Source: Micromonospora peucetia
GTDB taxonomy: Bacteria; Actinomycetota; Actinomycetes; Mycobacteriales; Micromonosporaceae
Reading direction: 5' to 3'
Length of the DNA: 64,000 nt
Assembly: GCF_900091625.1 (NCBI RefSeq)
Contig: NZ_FMIC01000002.1
Span: 7,205,547 to 7,269,546, forward strand
Shown here: piece by piece, positions 26,779 through 37,442 of the stretch
Numbering within the stretch: the first letter of the stretch is position 1
Layout of the letters: every line of letters begins with the position of its first letter
The notes under the pieces: model-generated
Database searches by the model: none
What the model saw: the letters and a program-made list of their open reading frames with translations, nothing else
What the model was told of the DNA's origin: nothing
Program-made: the position numbers and the translations under genes

Positions 26779-26798
26779 ACGCTCGCCGGCCGGGCAGC

Positions 26799-28403
<1,605 letters not shown>

Positions 28404-28419
28404 ACCCCAACCCCTGTCT

Positions 28420-28454
28420 TTCGCATTGTGAATAATGATTTCCGCATTGCGGAA
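28420..28454. promoter_or_regulatory. tandem IclR-type operators between aceB and iclR
   Basis: TTCCGCATTGCGGAA (28440-28454) is a perfect 15-base palindrome around a central T. TTCGCATTGTGAA (28420-28432) is a second, imperfect copy with its centre 21 bases away, two helical turns. They lie just upstream of the aceB start in the divergent region. The form agrees with known IclR-family operators of the TTCCGC/GCGGAA kind. Confidence 0.75.
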
Positions 28455-28522
28455 GTCGGTGGGTACCATATCATCGGTGCGGGCCATCCGGTACCGCGAC
28501 CAACACCACGAGGGGAGCCTGG

Positions 28523-29290
28523 GTGCCGCAGGAAGCGCCGACCGGCCGGTCCGGCGTGCAGTCCCTTCAGCGCGCCTTCGACCTGCTCGAACACCTCGCC
28601 GACGCGGGTGGCGAGATGGGGCTCTCCCAACTCGCCGCCGTCGCCGGTCTCCCCCAGCCCACGATCCACCGGCTGATCAGGACCCTCGTCGAGCTGGGTT
28701 ACGTGCACCAACAGCCGTCCCGCCGTTACGCACTGGGCGCCCGACTCATCCGACTCGGCGACACCGCCAACCGGCACTTCGGCCAACGGGCCCGCCCGAT
28801 ACTCGCCGACCTCGTCGCGGCGACCGGCGAGACGGCCAACCTGGCGACCCTGGACGGCGACCGGGTGGTGTACCTGGCGCAGGTGCCGTCACCGCACGCC
28901 ATGCGGATGTTCACCGAGGTGGGCCGAAGGGTGCTGCCGCACTGCACCGGAGTGGGCAAGGCGCTGCTGGCCCAGCTACCGGCGACGGAGGCGCACCGGA
29001 TACTCGCCCGCACCGGGCTGCCGGCGATGACCGCGCACACCATCACCGACCTGGCGGAGTTCGACCGCGAACTCGACCGGGTCCGCACGTCCGGATACGC
29101 GATCGACGAGGGCGAGCAGGAGGTGGGCGTCCGATGCGTCGCCGCACCGGTCGTCGGGGCGCCCACGATGACCGCGCTCTCCGTCTCCGGCCCGGAAGGA
29201 CGGCTGACCCGGCAGGCGGCCGAACGGATCGCACCGTTGCTGCGTTCGGCCGCGCAACGGCTCGCCGCCGACATCGCAGCCGGCAGCTGA
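28523..29290 (+). CDS. IclR-family regulator, divergent to malate synthase
   Basis: A 255-residue IclR protein: winged helix ([25 protein letters not shown]) followed by the effector domain ([36 protein letters not shown]). Starts at GTG 28523 after GAGGGGAGC. Family members such as AllR and IclR sense glyoxylate or pyruvate, which fits the adjacent malate synthase gene, but the effector is not shown by sequence. Confidence 0.9.
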   Translation: MPQEAPTGRSGVQSLQRAFDLLEHLADAGGEMGLSQLAAVAGLPQPTIHRLIRTLVELGYVHQQPSRRYALGARLIRLGDTANRHFGQRARPILADLVAATGETANLATLDGDRVVYLAQVPSPHAMRMFTEVGRRVLPHCTGVGKALLAQLPATEAHRILARTGLPAMTAHTITDLAEFDRELDRVRTSGYAIDEGEQEVGVRCVAAPVVGAPTMTALSVSGPEGRLTRQAAERIAPLLRSAAQRLAADIAAGS

Positions 29291-29395
29291 CGGCCTGCCC
29301 GGGGCTCCGGGGCGAGGCCCGATCCCCTGCTCGCGCCGCCAGGGCCAGCGGCCCCGTGTTGCTCCCTCCCGAAGTTCCCGATCCGGTGAACTAGC

Positions 29396-30343
29396 GTGGG
29401 CGGGGTGCTGTTCGAGGAACGTCTGGAAGCGCACCGGGTAGAGCTGACCGGCTACTGCTACCGCATGCTCGCCTGCGGCGCCGAGGCCGAGGACGCGGTG
29501 CAGGAGACCCTGTTCCGTGCCTGGAAGAACGCTGATCGGTTCGACGAGGGCAGGGCGGCTCTGCGCACCTGGCTGTACCGGATCGCCACCAACGTCTGCC
29601 TCGACATGACTCGCAGTGTCCAGCGGCGCGCGCTCGCGATGGATCTCGGCCCGTCCTCACCCGTCGGGGGTCTCCTCGGTGCGCCGGTGGGTGCCGCCGC
29701 CTTCGTGCAACCGGTCCCCGACCGGCTCGTGCTGCCCCTGGAGGGCGACCCGGCCGAGCTCGTCGTCGCGCGTGACACCATCCGGCTGGCGTTCGTCGCG
29801 GCCCTGCAACACCTGCCACCACGCCAGCGGGCCGTGTTGATCCTGCGTGAGGTGCTCTGCTGCTCGGCGGAGGAGGTGGCCGGGCTGCTGGGCAGCAGCC
29901 CGGCCGCGGTCAACAGCGCCCTGCAACGTGCGCGGGCCACCCTGTCCGCGTGCCGCTCACCGGGCACGGGCGGCGAGGTCGACGAGGACCTCCTCGACCG
30001 GTACGTCGAGGCGTTCGCCGCCGACGACGTCGACGGCCTGGTGGCGCTGCTCCAGGAGGACGCCACGATGTCGATGCCACCGTTCGCCTGGTGGCTCGAC
30101 GGCCGGGCAGCGATCCGGGACGCCCTGCTCGGCGCGGCCGGTGTGTGTGCCGACGACCGGCTGGTCCGCACCGCGGCCAACGGCTCACCGGCGTTCGCGC
30201 AGTACCGCGACGGGAGGGCGTTCGGCCTGGTCGTCCTGGATGTCCGGGACGGGCGGATCGCGAGCACGACGACGTACCTCGACCCGTCGCTGTTCGTGTC
30301 GTTCGGTCTGCCGATGAATCTGGAGCGGGCATCCCGTATGTAG
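29396..30343 (+). CDS. ECF sigma factor with C-terminal SnoaL/NTF2-like domain
   Basis: A 315-residue sigma factor of the SigG/SigJ-like group. Region 2 is AEDAVQETLFRAWKNADRF..RTWLYRIATNVCLD, region 4 is LPPRQRAVLILREVLCCSAEEVAGLLG. The C-terminal 120 residues form an NTF2/SnoaL-like domain (WWLDGRAAIRDALLG..FGLVVLDVRDGRI), which in such factors controls activity in place of an anti-sigma protein. No anti-sigma gene is adjacent. The alpha/beta hydrolase gene begins three bases after its stop, so the two are co-transcribed. Start GTG 29396; a second in-frame GTG lies at 29405. Confidence 0.9.
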   Translation: MGGVLFEERLEAHRVELTGYCYRMLACGAEAEDAVQETLFRAWKNADRFDEGRAALRTWLYRIATNVCLDMTRSVQRRALAMDLGPSSPVGGLLGAPVGAAAFVQPVPDRLVLPLEGDPAELVVARDTIRLAFVAALQHLPPRQRAVLILREVLCCSAEEVAGLLGSSPAAVNSALQRARATLSACRSPGTGGEVDEDLLDRYVEAFAADDVDGLVALLQEDATMSMPPFAWWLDGRAAIRDALLGAAGVCADDRLVRTAANGSPAFAQYRDGRAFGLVVLDVRDGRIASTTTYLDPSLFVSFGLPMNLERASRM

Positions 30344-30346
30344 TGC

Positions 30347-31111
30347 ATGACCGACATCGTTGATATGTGGTACGACGAACGCGGGGCTGGTGATCCCGTG
30401 GTGCTGCTGCACGGCGGGCTGACCGACAGCCGCTGTTTCACCGGCAATCTCGACGGGCTCGCCGACACGTTCCGGCTCTACCTGCCTGACCGACGCGGGC
30501 ACGGCCACACGCCTGACGCGCCCGGCCCGATCACCATCGAACTGATGGCGCAGGACACGATCGCGTTCCTGGAGAGGACGGTCGGTGGTCCGGCCCGGTT
30601 GGTGGGCTACAGCGCCGGCGGCACGGTAGCCCTGTGGGTGGCGATGCACCGCCCCGATCTCGTCGAGCGTCTCGTCCTGATCAGCGCGGTCTACGACGTC
30701 GACGGACTGGTCTTCAAGCCGCAGGCGGGTGGCGAGATGCCCGCCGCGATGGTCGACGACTACGCCGAGGTGTCGCCCGACGGCCGGGACCACTTTCCGG
30801 TCGTCATCGGCAAGATCGCCGAGGCCGCCGCAACCGAGCCGAGCCCGGACCCGGCCGACCTGCGCGCGGTGACGGCCCGGACCCTTGTCCTGGCCGGCGA
30901 CGACGACCTGGTCACGCTCGACCACACGGTGCGGCTCTTCCGGGCGCTGCCCACCGCCGAGTTGACCGTGCTGCCCAACGCCAGCCACCTGCTGCTGATG
31001 GAGCACGCCGAGACGGTGCGTGCCATGATCCAGAAGTTCCTGACCACGGAGGCCGCCCCGACGTACCTGCCCATCGCACGTGCCCGTCGAGGAACCCCGG
31101 AGGCGGGATGA
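30347..31111 (+). CDS. alpha/beta-fold hydrolase
   Basis: A 254-residue serine hydrolase. The oxyanion HGG motif ([11 protein letters not shown]), nucleophile Ser in VGYSAGGT, the acidic residue in LAGDDDLV and the catalytic His in LPNASHLLL are all in place. Tightly coupled to the sigma factor gene upstream, so perhaps part of a stress or lipid response. Substrate unknown. Confidence 0.88.
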   Translation: MTDIVDMWYDERGAGDPVVLLHGGLTDSRCFTGNLDGLADTFRLYLPDRRGHGHTPDAPGPITIELMAQDTIAFLERTVGGPARLVGYSAGGTVALWVAMHRPDLVERLVLISAVYDVDGLVFKPQAGGEMPAAMVDDYAEVSPDGRDHFPVVIGKIAEAAATEPSPDPADLRAVTARTLVLAGDDDLVTLDHTVRLFRALPTAELTVLPNASHLLLMEHAETVRAMIQKFLTTEAAPTYLPIARARRGTPEAG

Positions 31112-31199
31112 CGACCGGACGCTGCGGCGCGGAATCCGGCGTCCCTGCTCGTCGGTGCCGGACCGGACGCTGAGTCGACGTACGCCTAGGGTGGGCGCT

Positions 31200-32432
31200 A
31201 TGGCGAGCCCTGACCCCTCCTCGGCCCAGAACCCGCTCACCCTGCTCACGCTGGACGAGCTCCGGCAGCGCAGCAGCGTGAAGTGGCGCCTGCACGCGCC
31301 CGACGTGCTCCCGCTCTGGGTCGCGGAGATGGACGTGCCCCTCGCTCCCCCCGTGGCCGAGGCGCTCCGCCGCGCGATCGACCTCGGCGACACCGGTTAC
31401 CCGTACGGAACGGCGTACGCCGAGGCGCTCGGCGACTTCGCCGCCCGGCGCTGGGGCTGGCACGACTTCCGCGTCGAGCACACCACTGTCGTACCCGACG
31501 TGATGATGGGCGTCGTCGAGGTGCTCCGGCTGGTGACCGACCCCGGGGACGCGGTCGTGGTCTGCTCCCCCGTCTACCCGCCCTTCTACGCCTTCGTCAG
31601 CCATGCCGGCCGGCAGGTGATCGAGGCCCCGCTCGGGCCCGACCTGCGGATGGACCCCGCCGCGCTCGAAGAGGCCTTCCGACGGGCCAGGACCCACGGC
31701 CGCCGGCCGGCGTTCCTGTTGTGCAACCCGCACAACCCGACCGGGGTCGTCCACCGACGCGACGAGCTCGAGACCGTGGCCGAACTGGCCGGCCGGCACG
31801 GCGTACGGGTGATCTCCGACGAGATCCACGCCCCCCTGGTGCTGCCCGGGACGCACTTCACGCCGTACCTCACGGTGGCCGGCGCCGAGGACGCGTTCGC
31901 CCTGGTCTCCGCCTCGAAGGCGTGGAACCTCGCCGGCCTCAAGGCGGCGCTCGCGGTCGCCGGGCCGCGGGCCGCCGCCGACCTCGACCGGATGCCGGAA
32001 GAGGTCAGCCACGGGCCTAGCCACCTGGGCATCATCGCGCACACCGCCGCGTTCCACGCTGGTGAATCGTGGCTCGACCTCCTGCTCGACGGCCTCGACA
32101 GCAACCGCGCGCTGCTGGCGACGCTGCTGGCGGAGCACCTTCCGTCCGTCACGTGCCACCGCCCCGAGGGCACCTACCTCGCCTGGCTGGACTGCACCGG
32201 GCTGGGCATCGCCACGGAGCATCCGGTCGGCGGAACCGGCGTGGTCAGCGACGTCGCCGGGCCCGCGAAGGTGTTCCTCGACCACGCGCGGGTGGCCGTC
32301 AGCTCCGGGCACGTCTTCGGCACCGGTGGGGCGGGCTTCGTACGGCTCAACTTCGCCACCTCACCCGCGATCCTCACCGACGCCGTCGCGCGGATGGGCC
32401 GGGCAGCCGACGCGCACCTGTCGGCGAGCTGA
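31200..32432 (+). CDS. PLP-dependent aminotransferase class I/II, PatB/MalY type C-S lyase
   Basis: A 410-residue PLP enzyme. The PatB/MalY N-terminal signature is present ([23 protein letters not shown]), as are the PLP-binding [16 protein letters not shown] and the Schiff-base Lys in [12 protein letters not shown]. It would cleave cystathionine or other S-substituted cysteines to pyruvate, ammonia and a thiol. ATG 31200 is chosen because the family signature begins soon after; upstream sequence is low quality. Stands alone on the plus strand. Confidence 0.9.
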   Translation: MASPDPSSAQNPLTLLTLDELRQRSSVKWRLHAPDVLPLWVAEMDVPLAPPVAEALRRAIDLGDTGYPYGTAYAEALGDFAARRWGWHDFRVEHTTVVPDVMMGVVEVLRLVTDPGDAVVVCSPVYPPFYAFVSHAGRQVIEAPLGPDLRMDPAALEEAFRRARTHGRRPAFLLCNPHNPTGVVHRRDELETVAELAGRHGVRVISDEIHAPLVLPGTHFTPYLTVAGAEDAFALVSASKAWNLAGLKAALAVAGPRAAADLDRMPEEVSHGPSHLGIIAHTAAFHAGESWLDLLLDGLDSNRALLATLLAEHLPSVTCHRPEGTYLAWLDCTGLGIATEHPVGGTGVVSDVAGPAKVFLDHARVAVSSGHVFGTGGAGFVRLNFATSPAILTDAVARMGRAADAHLSAS

Positions 32433-32466
32433 GCTGCCACAACTGAGCCCGTGAGCAGGGGCCCGC

Positions 32467-33147
32467 TCAGGCCCCTGCGTCGGGTGATCCGGACAGCGGC
32501 AGCGGCAGTTCGACGGCGGCCACCGCATCGACCCGCACGGCGGAGTGCTCCGGCGGTAGCCGGTCGGCTCGCGGCGAGCGGCTGTGCACCCGGCCCTGGC
32601 CGGTCGGGTCCGGCCGCCTGCTCACCTCACAGGTCACCATCCGGATCGGCGGCGGCGGCGCGGTGAACCGGCCGGTACCCCAGCGCAGCCAGAGCACGAT
32701 CCGCCCCGCGTCGGCTTCGGCGACCAGCTTCTCCCAGGTGCGGCGGCGCGTACCGTGATCGACCTCGACGACGACCGGCGGCCCGTCCGGGCGGGCACAC
32801 GCCACGTCGAGCACCGACTGCTGTGCGGACATCGGCGGGGGCAGCGGCAGCACGCTGGCCGCCCGCCGGTAGACCCGCCAGCCCCGCTCTCCCGCCCAGT
32901 CGACCACCGCGTCGATCAGCCGGGCAGTGACCTGTTCCGTGGTCAGGTCGGCAAAAGTGACCGCGTCGAGCCGGTCGGTCAGCGACGCCGCCAACCGCTC
33001 CCCGTCCTCACCGACCACCACCGCCGCAGGGTAACCGCGCAACCGGCCGTCCTCGCCAGCGGGGCAGCGCGGAAGCAGGCGCGGCGACGGCTGACGCTGC
33101 CCGGAAATCCGTCCGGCGGGCACAGTTCGCCCTACCGCTCCCGTCAC
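32467..33147 (-). CDS. hypothetical protein, possible nuclease-like fold
   Basis: A 226-residue protein of unknown function. It starts at GTG 33147, overlapping the stop of the amidohydrolase gene (GTGA), and ends the long catabolic operon. The segment SVLDVACARPDGPPVVVEVDHGTRRRTWEKL shown in part here (VVVEVDHG) resembles the D..ExD core of PD-(D/E)XK or DUF559-like nuclease folds, but no full motif set is visible. The N-terminal 40 residues are basic and may be disordered. Its functional link to the operon is uncertain. Confidence 0.6.
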   Translation of the reverse strand: MTGAVGRTVPAGRISGQRQPSPRLLPRCPAGEDGRLRGYPAAVVVGEDGERLAASLTDRLDAVTFADLTTEQVTARLIDAVVDWAGERGWRVYRRAASVLPLPPPMSAQQSVLDVACARPDGPPVVVEVDHGTRRRTWEKLVAEADAGRIVLWLRWGTGRFTAPPPPIRMVTCEVSRRPDPTGQGRVHSRSPRADRLPPEHSAVRVDAVAAVELPLPLSGSPDAGA

Positions 33148-34100
33148 CGACCGCCAGGCGCCCGACCCAGAGCCCGCGCCGCGTTGTCGGTGGCCACCTG
33201 CCGGGCGTAGTCGGCGCCCCGGTGCGCCACCGTGGCGGACGGAGCGTCGGTGCCCATCGGGAACGGCCAGTCGCTGCCGAGCACCAGCCGGTCCGCGCCG
33301 AAGACCGACACCGCCAGGTCGACCACCTTCGGGTCGTGGGCCAGATTGTCGACGTAGAGGGCGCGCACCGCCTCGGCCGGGGTGGGCGACAGCACCGGTA
33401 CGCCCGGCCGGGTGGTGGTGTGACCGCGCTCCCAGCGCCCGACCACCGCCGGCACGCAACCGCCACAGTGGACCAGCACGAACCGGATCCCCGGGTGCCC
33501 GCCGAGCACCCCGCCGAAGACGAGCTGGGCCACTGCCACAGTCGTCTCGACCGGGTTGCCCAGCAGGTTGGCCAGGTAGTAGGGCTCCAGACGGGGGTCC
33601 GCCGAGTGCGCCGGGTGCAGTTGCACGGTGCGCCGGTCCACGTCGAGACGCTGCCACAGGGGATGCAGCGCCGGGCCGTCGAGCGGTCCGGCGTCTCCAC
33701 CGGCGGCGCCCACCACCCCGGCCCAGCGGTCGGCGGCGGCGATCCGGTCGTACTCGGCGAGGGCCACTTCGGGATGTTCGAACGGCAGGTACGCCAGCGG
33801 GGTGAGCCGGGGCCGGTCGGCGACCACGGCGAGCAGGCCGTCGTTGACCGCACGGACCCACGCCGCCGACTCCGGGGCGGACAGCCCCTGACGGTAGAAG
33901 GGCGGCGGAACGCTGACGATCGCCTCGTCCAGCCCCGCCTGGTCCAGGTGGTTCTCGAGCCGGTCCGGGTGGTACAGGTCGGGCGGGCCGACCCGTCTGC
34001 CGCCGAGAACGGCGACACCGTCACCGTCGACCGCGACCCCTGACAGATCGGCCGAGCGCAGGTCGGGGGCGAGGTGGGCGTGCATGTCGATGCCAGGCAA
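33144..34100 (-). CDS. amidohydrolase, ACMSD/gamma-resorcylate decarboxylase-like
   Basis: A 318-residue TIM-barrel metal enzyme. The HxH metal pair is His7/His9 (DMHAHLAP), another ligand is the His in FVLVHCGG and the catalytic Asp lies in LGSDWPFPMG. This is the amidohydrolase_2 pattern of ACMSD and hydroxybenzoate decarboxylases, which remove CO2 from ring-cleavage products or aromatic acids. Together with the cupins, FAH-type hydrolase and FAD hydroxylase of the same operon it supports a role in aromatic breakdown. A hydrolase activity is the alternative. Confidence 0.85.
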   Translation of the reverse strand: MPGIDMHAHLAPDLRSADLSGVAVDGDGVAVLGGRRVGPPDLYHPDRLENHLDQAGLDEAIVSVPPPFYRQGLSAPESAAWVRAVNDGLLAVVADRPRLTPLAYLPFEHPEVALAEYDRIAAADRWAGVVGAAGGDAGPLDGPALHPLWQRLDVDRRTVQLHPAHSADPRLEPYYLANLLGNPVETTVAVAQLVFGGVLGGHPGIRFVLVHCGGCVPAVVGRWERGHTTTRPGVPVLSPTPAEAVRALYVDNLAHDPKVVDLAVSVFGADRLVLGSDWPFPMGTDAPSATVAHRGADYARQVATDNAARALGRAPGGR

Positions 34101-34262
34101 CGGGGGCTTCCTAACGGTTGGCCCGACCGGCGGTCACGACAGGACGCGCCGACGGTACGGGGTGGTGGCTGGCGTGGCCGCTCACCCGACGGCGGACAGT
34201 CCGTCGGGGCAGAGGTGCCCCGACGGTTGGAGGACGGCGCCCCCACGCGGTGACGCCGGCGG

Positions 34263-35027
34263 TCAGCAGCCGGTAGGCGCGGGCCCCGGTGCCCGGGCGG
34301 CAGGCACCGCAGCGGCGTCGGTGTTCATCTTGCCGATCACCCGGTCGGCCGCGTGCTGGATGTGGACCTGCACGGCGGCCACCGCCGCCGCCACGTCCCC
34401 CGCCACGCACGCGTCGAGGATGGCCCGGTGCTCACGGAACCGCTCCTCGTGCTGCCCCGTCGGGGTGACCGTCGCGAACCGGTACCGCTCGCTGTTCTCC
34501 CAGACCGGTTCCAGACCGCGCAGCAGCCAACGCGATCCGGCCGCCCGGTAGATGGTGAAGTGGAACTCGGTGTGTGCCCGGCGGGCAGCCGTGGCGTCGC
34601 CACGCGCGGACGCGGCGACGTGCTCGTCGAGTGCCGCCTCGGCACGCCTGGCGTCCCGGGCGGTGAACCGGGTCGCCGCCCGTTCGATCAGGGCCGTCTC
34701 CATGGCGATCCGGGTCTCATGGGTGTCGACCGCGTCCTCGACGGTCAGCGGCATGACCCAGGCGCCCTTGTGCTGGACCACCTCGACCAGGCCCAGCGCG
34801 GCCAACCGGCGGATCGACTCGCGGACCGGGCTCATGCTCATGCCGAGCAGGTCGGCCATCTCGTTGAGCCGCAGCGGGGTGCCGGCCGGCAACCGACCGG
34901 TGAGGATCGCCTCGTGCAGGACCGCGGTCGCCGAGTCGGCGAGGGTGCGGTGCTGTCCGTCGGCTCCACCGGCCCGGCCGTCGTCGTTGGCGTCGCTCAG
35001 GACGGATCGACGATGCGTTGTTACCAC
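34263..35027 (-). CDS. GntR-family regulator, FadR/FCD subfamily
   Basis: A 254-residue regulator with an N-terminal winged helix (GTPLRLNEMADLLGMSMSPVRESIRRLAALGLVE) and a helical FCD ligand domain with metal-binding His/Asp residues (EFHFTIYRA, FREHRAIL). GTG 35027 is fixed by GGAGG seven bases upstream. It lies within the catabolic operon, same direction, and is its probable regulator. FCD regulators usually bind carboxylic acids. Confidence 0.9.
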   Translation of the reverse strand: MVTTHRRSVLSDANDDGRAGGADGQHRTLADSATAVLHEAILTGRLPAGTPLRLNEMADLLGMSMSPVRESIRRLAALGLVEVVQHKGAWVMPLTVEDAVDTHETRIAMETALIERAATRFTARDARRAEAALDEHVAASARGDATAARRAHTEFHFTIYRAAGSRWLLRGLEPVWENSERYRFATVTPTGQHEERFREHRAILDACVAGDVAAAVAAVQVHIQHAADRVIGKMNTDAAAVPAARAPGPAPTGC

Positions 35028-35084
35028 GGTTTGCCTCCGGATAGAGCCGCTGGTGGATGCCGTGCTCGTCCCGTTCCCACGGGA

Positions 35085-35151
35085 CATGATCCATGGTTCA
35101 TGGGTGCTCGGGTGATCCCACAAACGCATCAGGGCCCTGGAAATGGTACCA
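35085..35151. promoter_or_regulatory. candidate GntR operators upstream of the regulator gene
   Basis: CATGA and TCATG (35085-35089, 35098-35102) flank ATG-rich sequence as an inverted repeat. A second site, TGGTACCA (35144-35151), is a perfect 8-bp palindrome inside GAAA..ATTTC. Its core fits the GGT-n-ACC logic of FCD-type GntR operators. Both lie in the 188-bp gap above the GntR start. Confidence 0.45.
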
Positions 35152-35215
35152 ATTTCGTCGCTGTGGAATGGTGCGGGCCGGCGCCGCGCCGCGCCGCCCC
35201 GCACCCGTCGCGGGG

Positions 35216-36097
35216 TCAGTGCAACTTCGTGAGTCGCACCCGGTTGCGCAGCTCACCAAGCGCTTCCACCCGGGTCACCACCAGATCCCCGTCCTTCAGG
35301 AACACCTGTGGATCACGGGCGTTTCCGATGCCACTCGGCGTACCGGTGAGCACCACGTCGCCGGCCCGCAGGGTCATCCCCCAACTCAGTTCCGCGATGA
35401 TGCGGGCGAATGGGAAGGCCATCTGCCCGGTCGACGCGTCCTGGAGCAGCACGCCGTTCACCTCGCACTGGATGCGCAGGTTCGCCGGGTCCGGCACCTC
35501 GTCCACGGTGGTCAGCCACGGCCCGAGCGGCATGGTGGCGTCGATGCTCTTGCCCTTGAGCCACTGACCGCCGTGCGCGCGTTGCAGGTCGCGCTGCGAC
35601 ACGTCGTTGGCCACACAGAACGCCGCCACGTACGACAGCGCGTCCGCCTCGCTCACCGAACGGCAGTCGGCACCGATGACCAGTGCCACCTCCGCCTCGT
35701 AGTCCCACTTGGCGGAGATCTGCGGGTCGTACGCGATGTCGTCGTACGGGCCGACGACCGTGTCCGGGCCCTTGGTGAAGAAGGTCGGGTGCTTGGGCGG
35801 TTCCGCGGGGTCCTGCCCTTCCCGCTTGCCGCGCGACTCCTCGAAGTGGTCCCAGTAGTTCCAACCGGTGCAGAGGATGTCCCGGTTGAACCGGCGCAGC
35901 GGCGCGTCGAGCCGGACCTCGGCCAACGGCACCGCCACGACCTGCCGCGCGGCGGCGCGGACGGCCTCCAACGCGTCCGCGCCACCTCGGATCGCCTCGT
36001 CGAGCTCGCCCAGCTCGGCGGGGAGCACGGCGATGGTGTCACCGTCCACCACGCCGATCCGCCGGCCGGTTCCGGTGCGAACGCTGGCGAGCTTCAT
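35216..36097 (-). CDS. fumarylacetoacetate hydrolase (FAH) family protein
   Basis: A 293-residue FAH-domain enzyme. Metal-binding acidic residues lie in WDYEAEVALVIG, and the closing block TGTPSGIGNARDPQVFLKDGD is diagnostic. Relatives hydrolyse or decarboxylate ring-cleavage diketo acids, such as fumarylpyruvate or 4-oxalocrotonate. ATG 36097 shares one base with the stop of the RidA-like gene. Within this operon it is a good candidate for the step after ring opening. Confidence 0.88.
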   Translation of the reverse strand: MKLASVRTGTGRRIGVVDGDTIAVLPAELGELDEAIRGGADALEAVRAAARQVVAVPLAEVRLDAPLRRFNRDILCTGWNYWDHFEESRGKREGQDPAEPPKHPTFFTKGPDTVVGPYDDIAYDPQISAKWDYEAEVALVIGADCRSVSEADALSYVAAFCVANDVSQRDLQRAHGGQWLKGKSIDATMPLGPWLTTVDEVPDPANLRIQCEVNGVLLQDASTGQMAFPFARIIAELSWGMTLRAGDVVLTGTPSGIGNARDPQVFLKDGDLVVTRVEALGELRNRVRLTKLH

Positions 36098-36513
36098 CAG
36101 GCGTCCTGCTCGTCGTCGATCACGCCAATCGCGTTGATCTCGATGAGATAGTCCTTGTTCACGAACTTGGAGACCTCCACCATCGTCGAGGCCGGCGGCT
36201 CACCGGTGAAGTACTGCCGGCGCACCTCGTGGATGGCCTGGAAGTCCTCCATGTTGCGGACGTAGACGTCCACCCGCACGATGTCCTCCAGCGACCCGCC
36301 GGCAGCCGTCATCGCGGCGCGCAGGTTCTGGCAGACCTGGTGCGTCTGGGCGGCGACGTCACCGACGCCGGTGACCCCGCCCTCGCGGTTGCGGGCGGTC
36401 ATGCCGGACACGAACACCATCCGGCCCCGCGCCCTGATCTGGGTGGCCTGGGCGAAGTGGCCGTTCGGGACGGCCAGCTCTGGGGAAACAATCTGCTGCT
36501 TGGGCATCGTCAT
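36097..36513 (-). CDS. RidA/YjgF-family protein lacking the deaminase arginine
   Basis: A 138-residue RidA-fold protein (VFVSGMTARN, VRVDVYVRNM). In canonical RidA an Arg in PARSCVEV is needed for imine deamination; here the block reads PASTMVEV with Ser109 in that place. So this belongs to an Rid subgroup that may not deaminate 2-aminoacrylate. Some operon-borne members act as 2-aminomuconate deaminase-like enzymes or bind ring-cleavage products. Starts at ATG 36513 after GAAGAGAAG, 21 bases after the cupin gene. Confidence 0.88.
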   Translation of the reverse strand: MTMPKQQIVSPELAVPNGHFAQATQIRARGRMVFVSGMTARNREGGVTGVGDVAAQTHQVCQNLRAAMTAAGGSLEDIVRVDVYVRNMEDFQAIHEVRRQYFTGEPPASTMVEVSKFVNKDYLIEINAIGVIDDEQDA

Positions 36514-36534
36514 CTTCTCTTCTTCGAGGTGGAG

Positions 36535-37068
36535 CTAGTGGGCGTCCGCCGGGTCGGTGTACCAGTCCGGCTGGGTCGGGTAGTGCGGCCCGTCGTAGAT
36601 CTCCAGCAGGACGCTCTCCTCTTCGGCGAGCGTGGGCCCGTGCAGGCTGCCCTTCGGGTTCCAGTAGAAGGAGCCCGGCGTGAGGGTGAGCCCGGTGGGC
36701 ACGTAGGTGTACCGGCCGCTGAGGCAGAACATGAACTGGTTGGACGCGTGCGAGTGGCGCAGCGGGATGCCGGCGCCCTTGCGGAACCGGATCAGCGAGA
36801 TGGACGCCTCGGTCTCCTCGTTGCGCCACAACGCCTTGTGGGAGAGGCCCGCCAACGTCTTGTCCGCCCAGTCCAGCTCGTCGGTCTGGAGCAGGATCTC
36901 GCGGAAGCGGGCCAACACCGCGCCGTCCGGGCCGGGCACCAGTTCCTCCCGCGAGCGGTCGGCCGCCTCGCCGCCGTAGTTCGACGGCTCGGAGAGGTTG
37001 TTGGCCCACTCCTGGCCGTCGACGCCGGTCGGCACCGGCGGGGTCGGTACGAGCGGCTGCTCGCTCAC
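36535..37068 (-). CDS. cupin-domain protein, possible ring-cleavage dioxygenase
   Basis: A 177-residue protein with a single cupin barrel. Metal-ligand His are seen in LRHSHASNQFMF and again in KGSLHGPTL, spaced as in small iron-dependent dioxygenases. GTG 37068 overlaps the stop of the other cupin gene (GTGA), so the two are made together and could form one enzyme. Cleavage of a hydroxylated aromatic substrate is inferred from the operon; a sugar or storage cupin is less likely here. Confidence 0.8.
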   Translation of the reverse strand: MSEQPLVPTPPVPTGVDGQEWANNLSEPSNYGGEAADRSREELVPGPDGAVLARFREILLQTDELDWADKTLAGLSHKALWRNEETEASISLIRFRKGAGIPLRHSHASNQFMFCLSGRYTYVPTGLTLTPGSFYWNPKGSLHGPTLAEEESVLLEIYDGPHYPTQPDWYTDPADAH

Positions 37069-37442
37069 CGCTCGCCCTGACCGGACACGAGGTTCTCCCC
37101 CAGGCACTTCAGCTCGACGAGGCGGCTGCGGTACCGGGTGGTGCCGTTGTTGGTGAGCATGTGGACCTCACCCGGCTCGCGGTAGACCACCCCGCCGATG
37201 GCCTCGTGCACCAGACGGGGGTCGCCACCGGCGAGCGCGTCGATCCGGTTGTCGGCGGCTTCCAGCGCGATCACCATGTACGGGTTGAGGTGGTGGTGCC
37301 AGGGCTGCTGCTCGCCGGGCGCCAGGTTGATCTCCCAGACCCGCACCTGGTCGTTCTCGAAGACCACCTGCTGGCCGACGGCACCGAGCTCGACCTGGGT
37401 TCCGTCCGGGGCGGTCGCGTGACCATAGTTACTCATTGTCAT
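37065..37442 (-). CDS. small cupin-domain protein
   Basis: A 125-residue single cupin. Motif 1 is WHHHLNPYMVIALE with three clustered His, and motif 2 contains GEVHMLTN. This gives a plausible 3-His metal site. It overlaps the end of the FAD hydroxylase gene and the start of the next cupin. ATG 37436 with AAAGGG seven bases upstream is an equally good start (two residues shorter). It could be the catalytic or the partner subunit of a dioxygenase. Confidence 0.82.
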   Translation of the reverse strand: MTMSNYGHATAPDGTQVELGAVGQQVVFENDQVRVWEINLAPGEQQPWHHHLNPYMVIALEAADNRIDALAGGDPRLVHEAIGGVVYREPGEVHMLTNNGTTRYRSRLVELKCLGENLVSGQGER

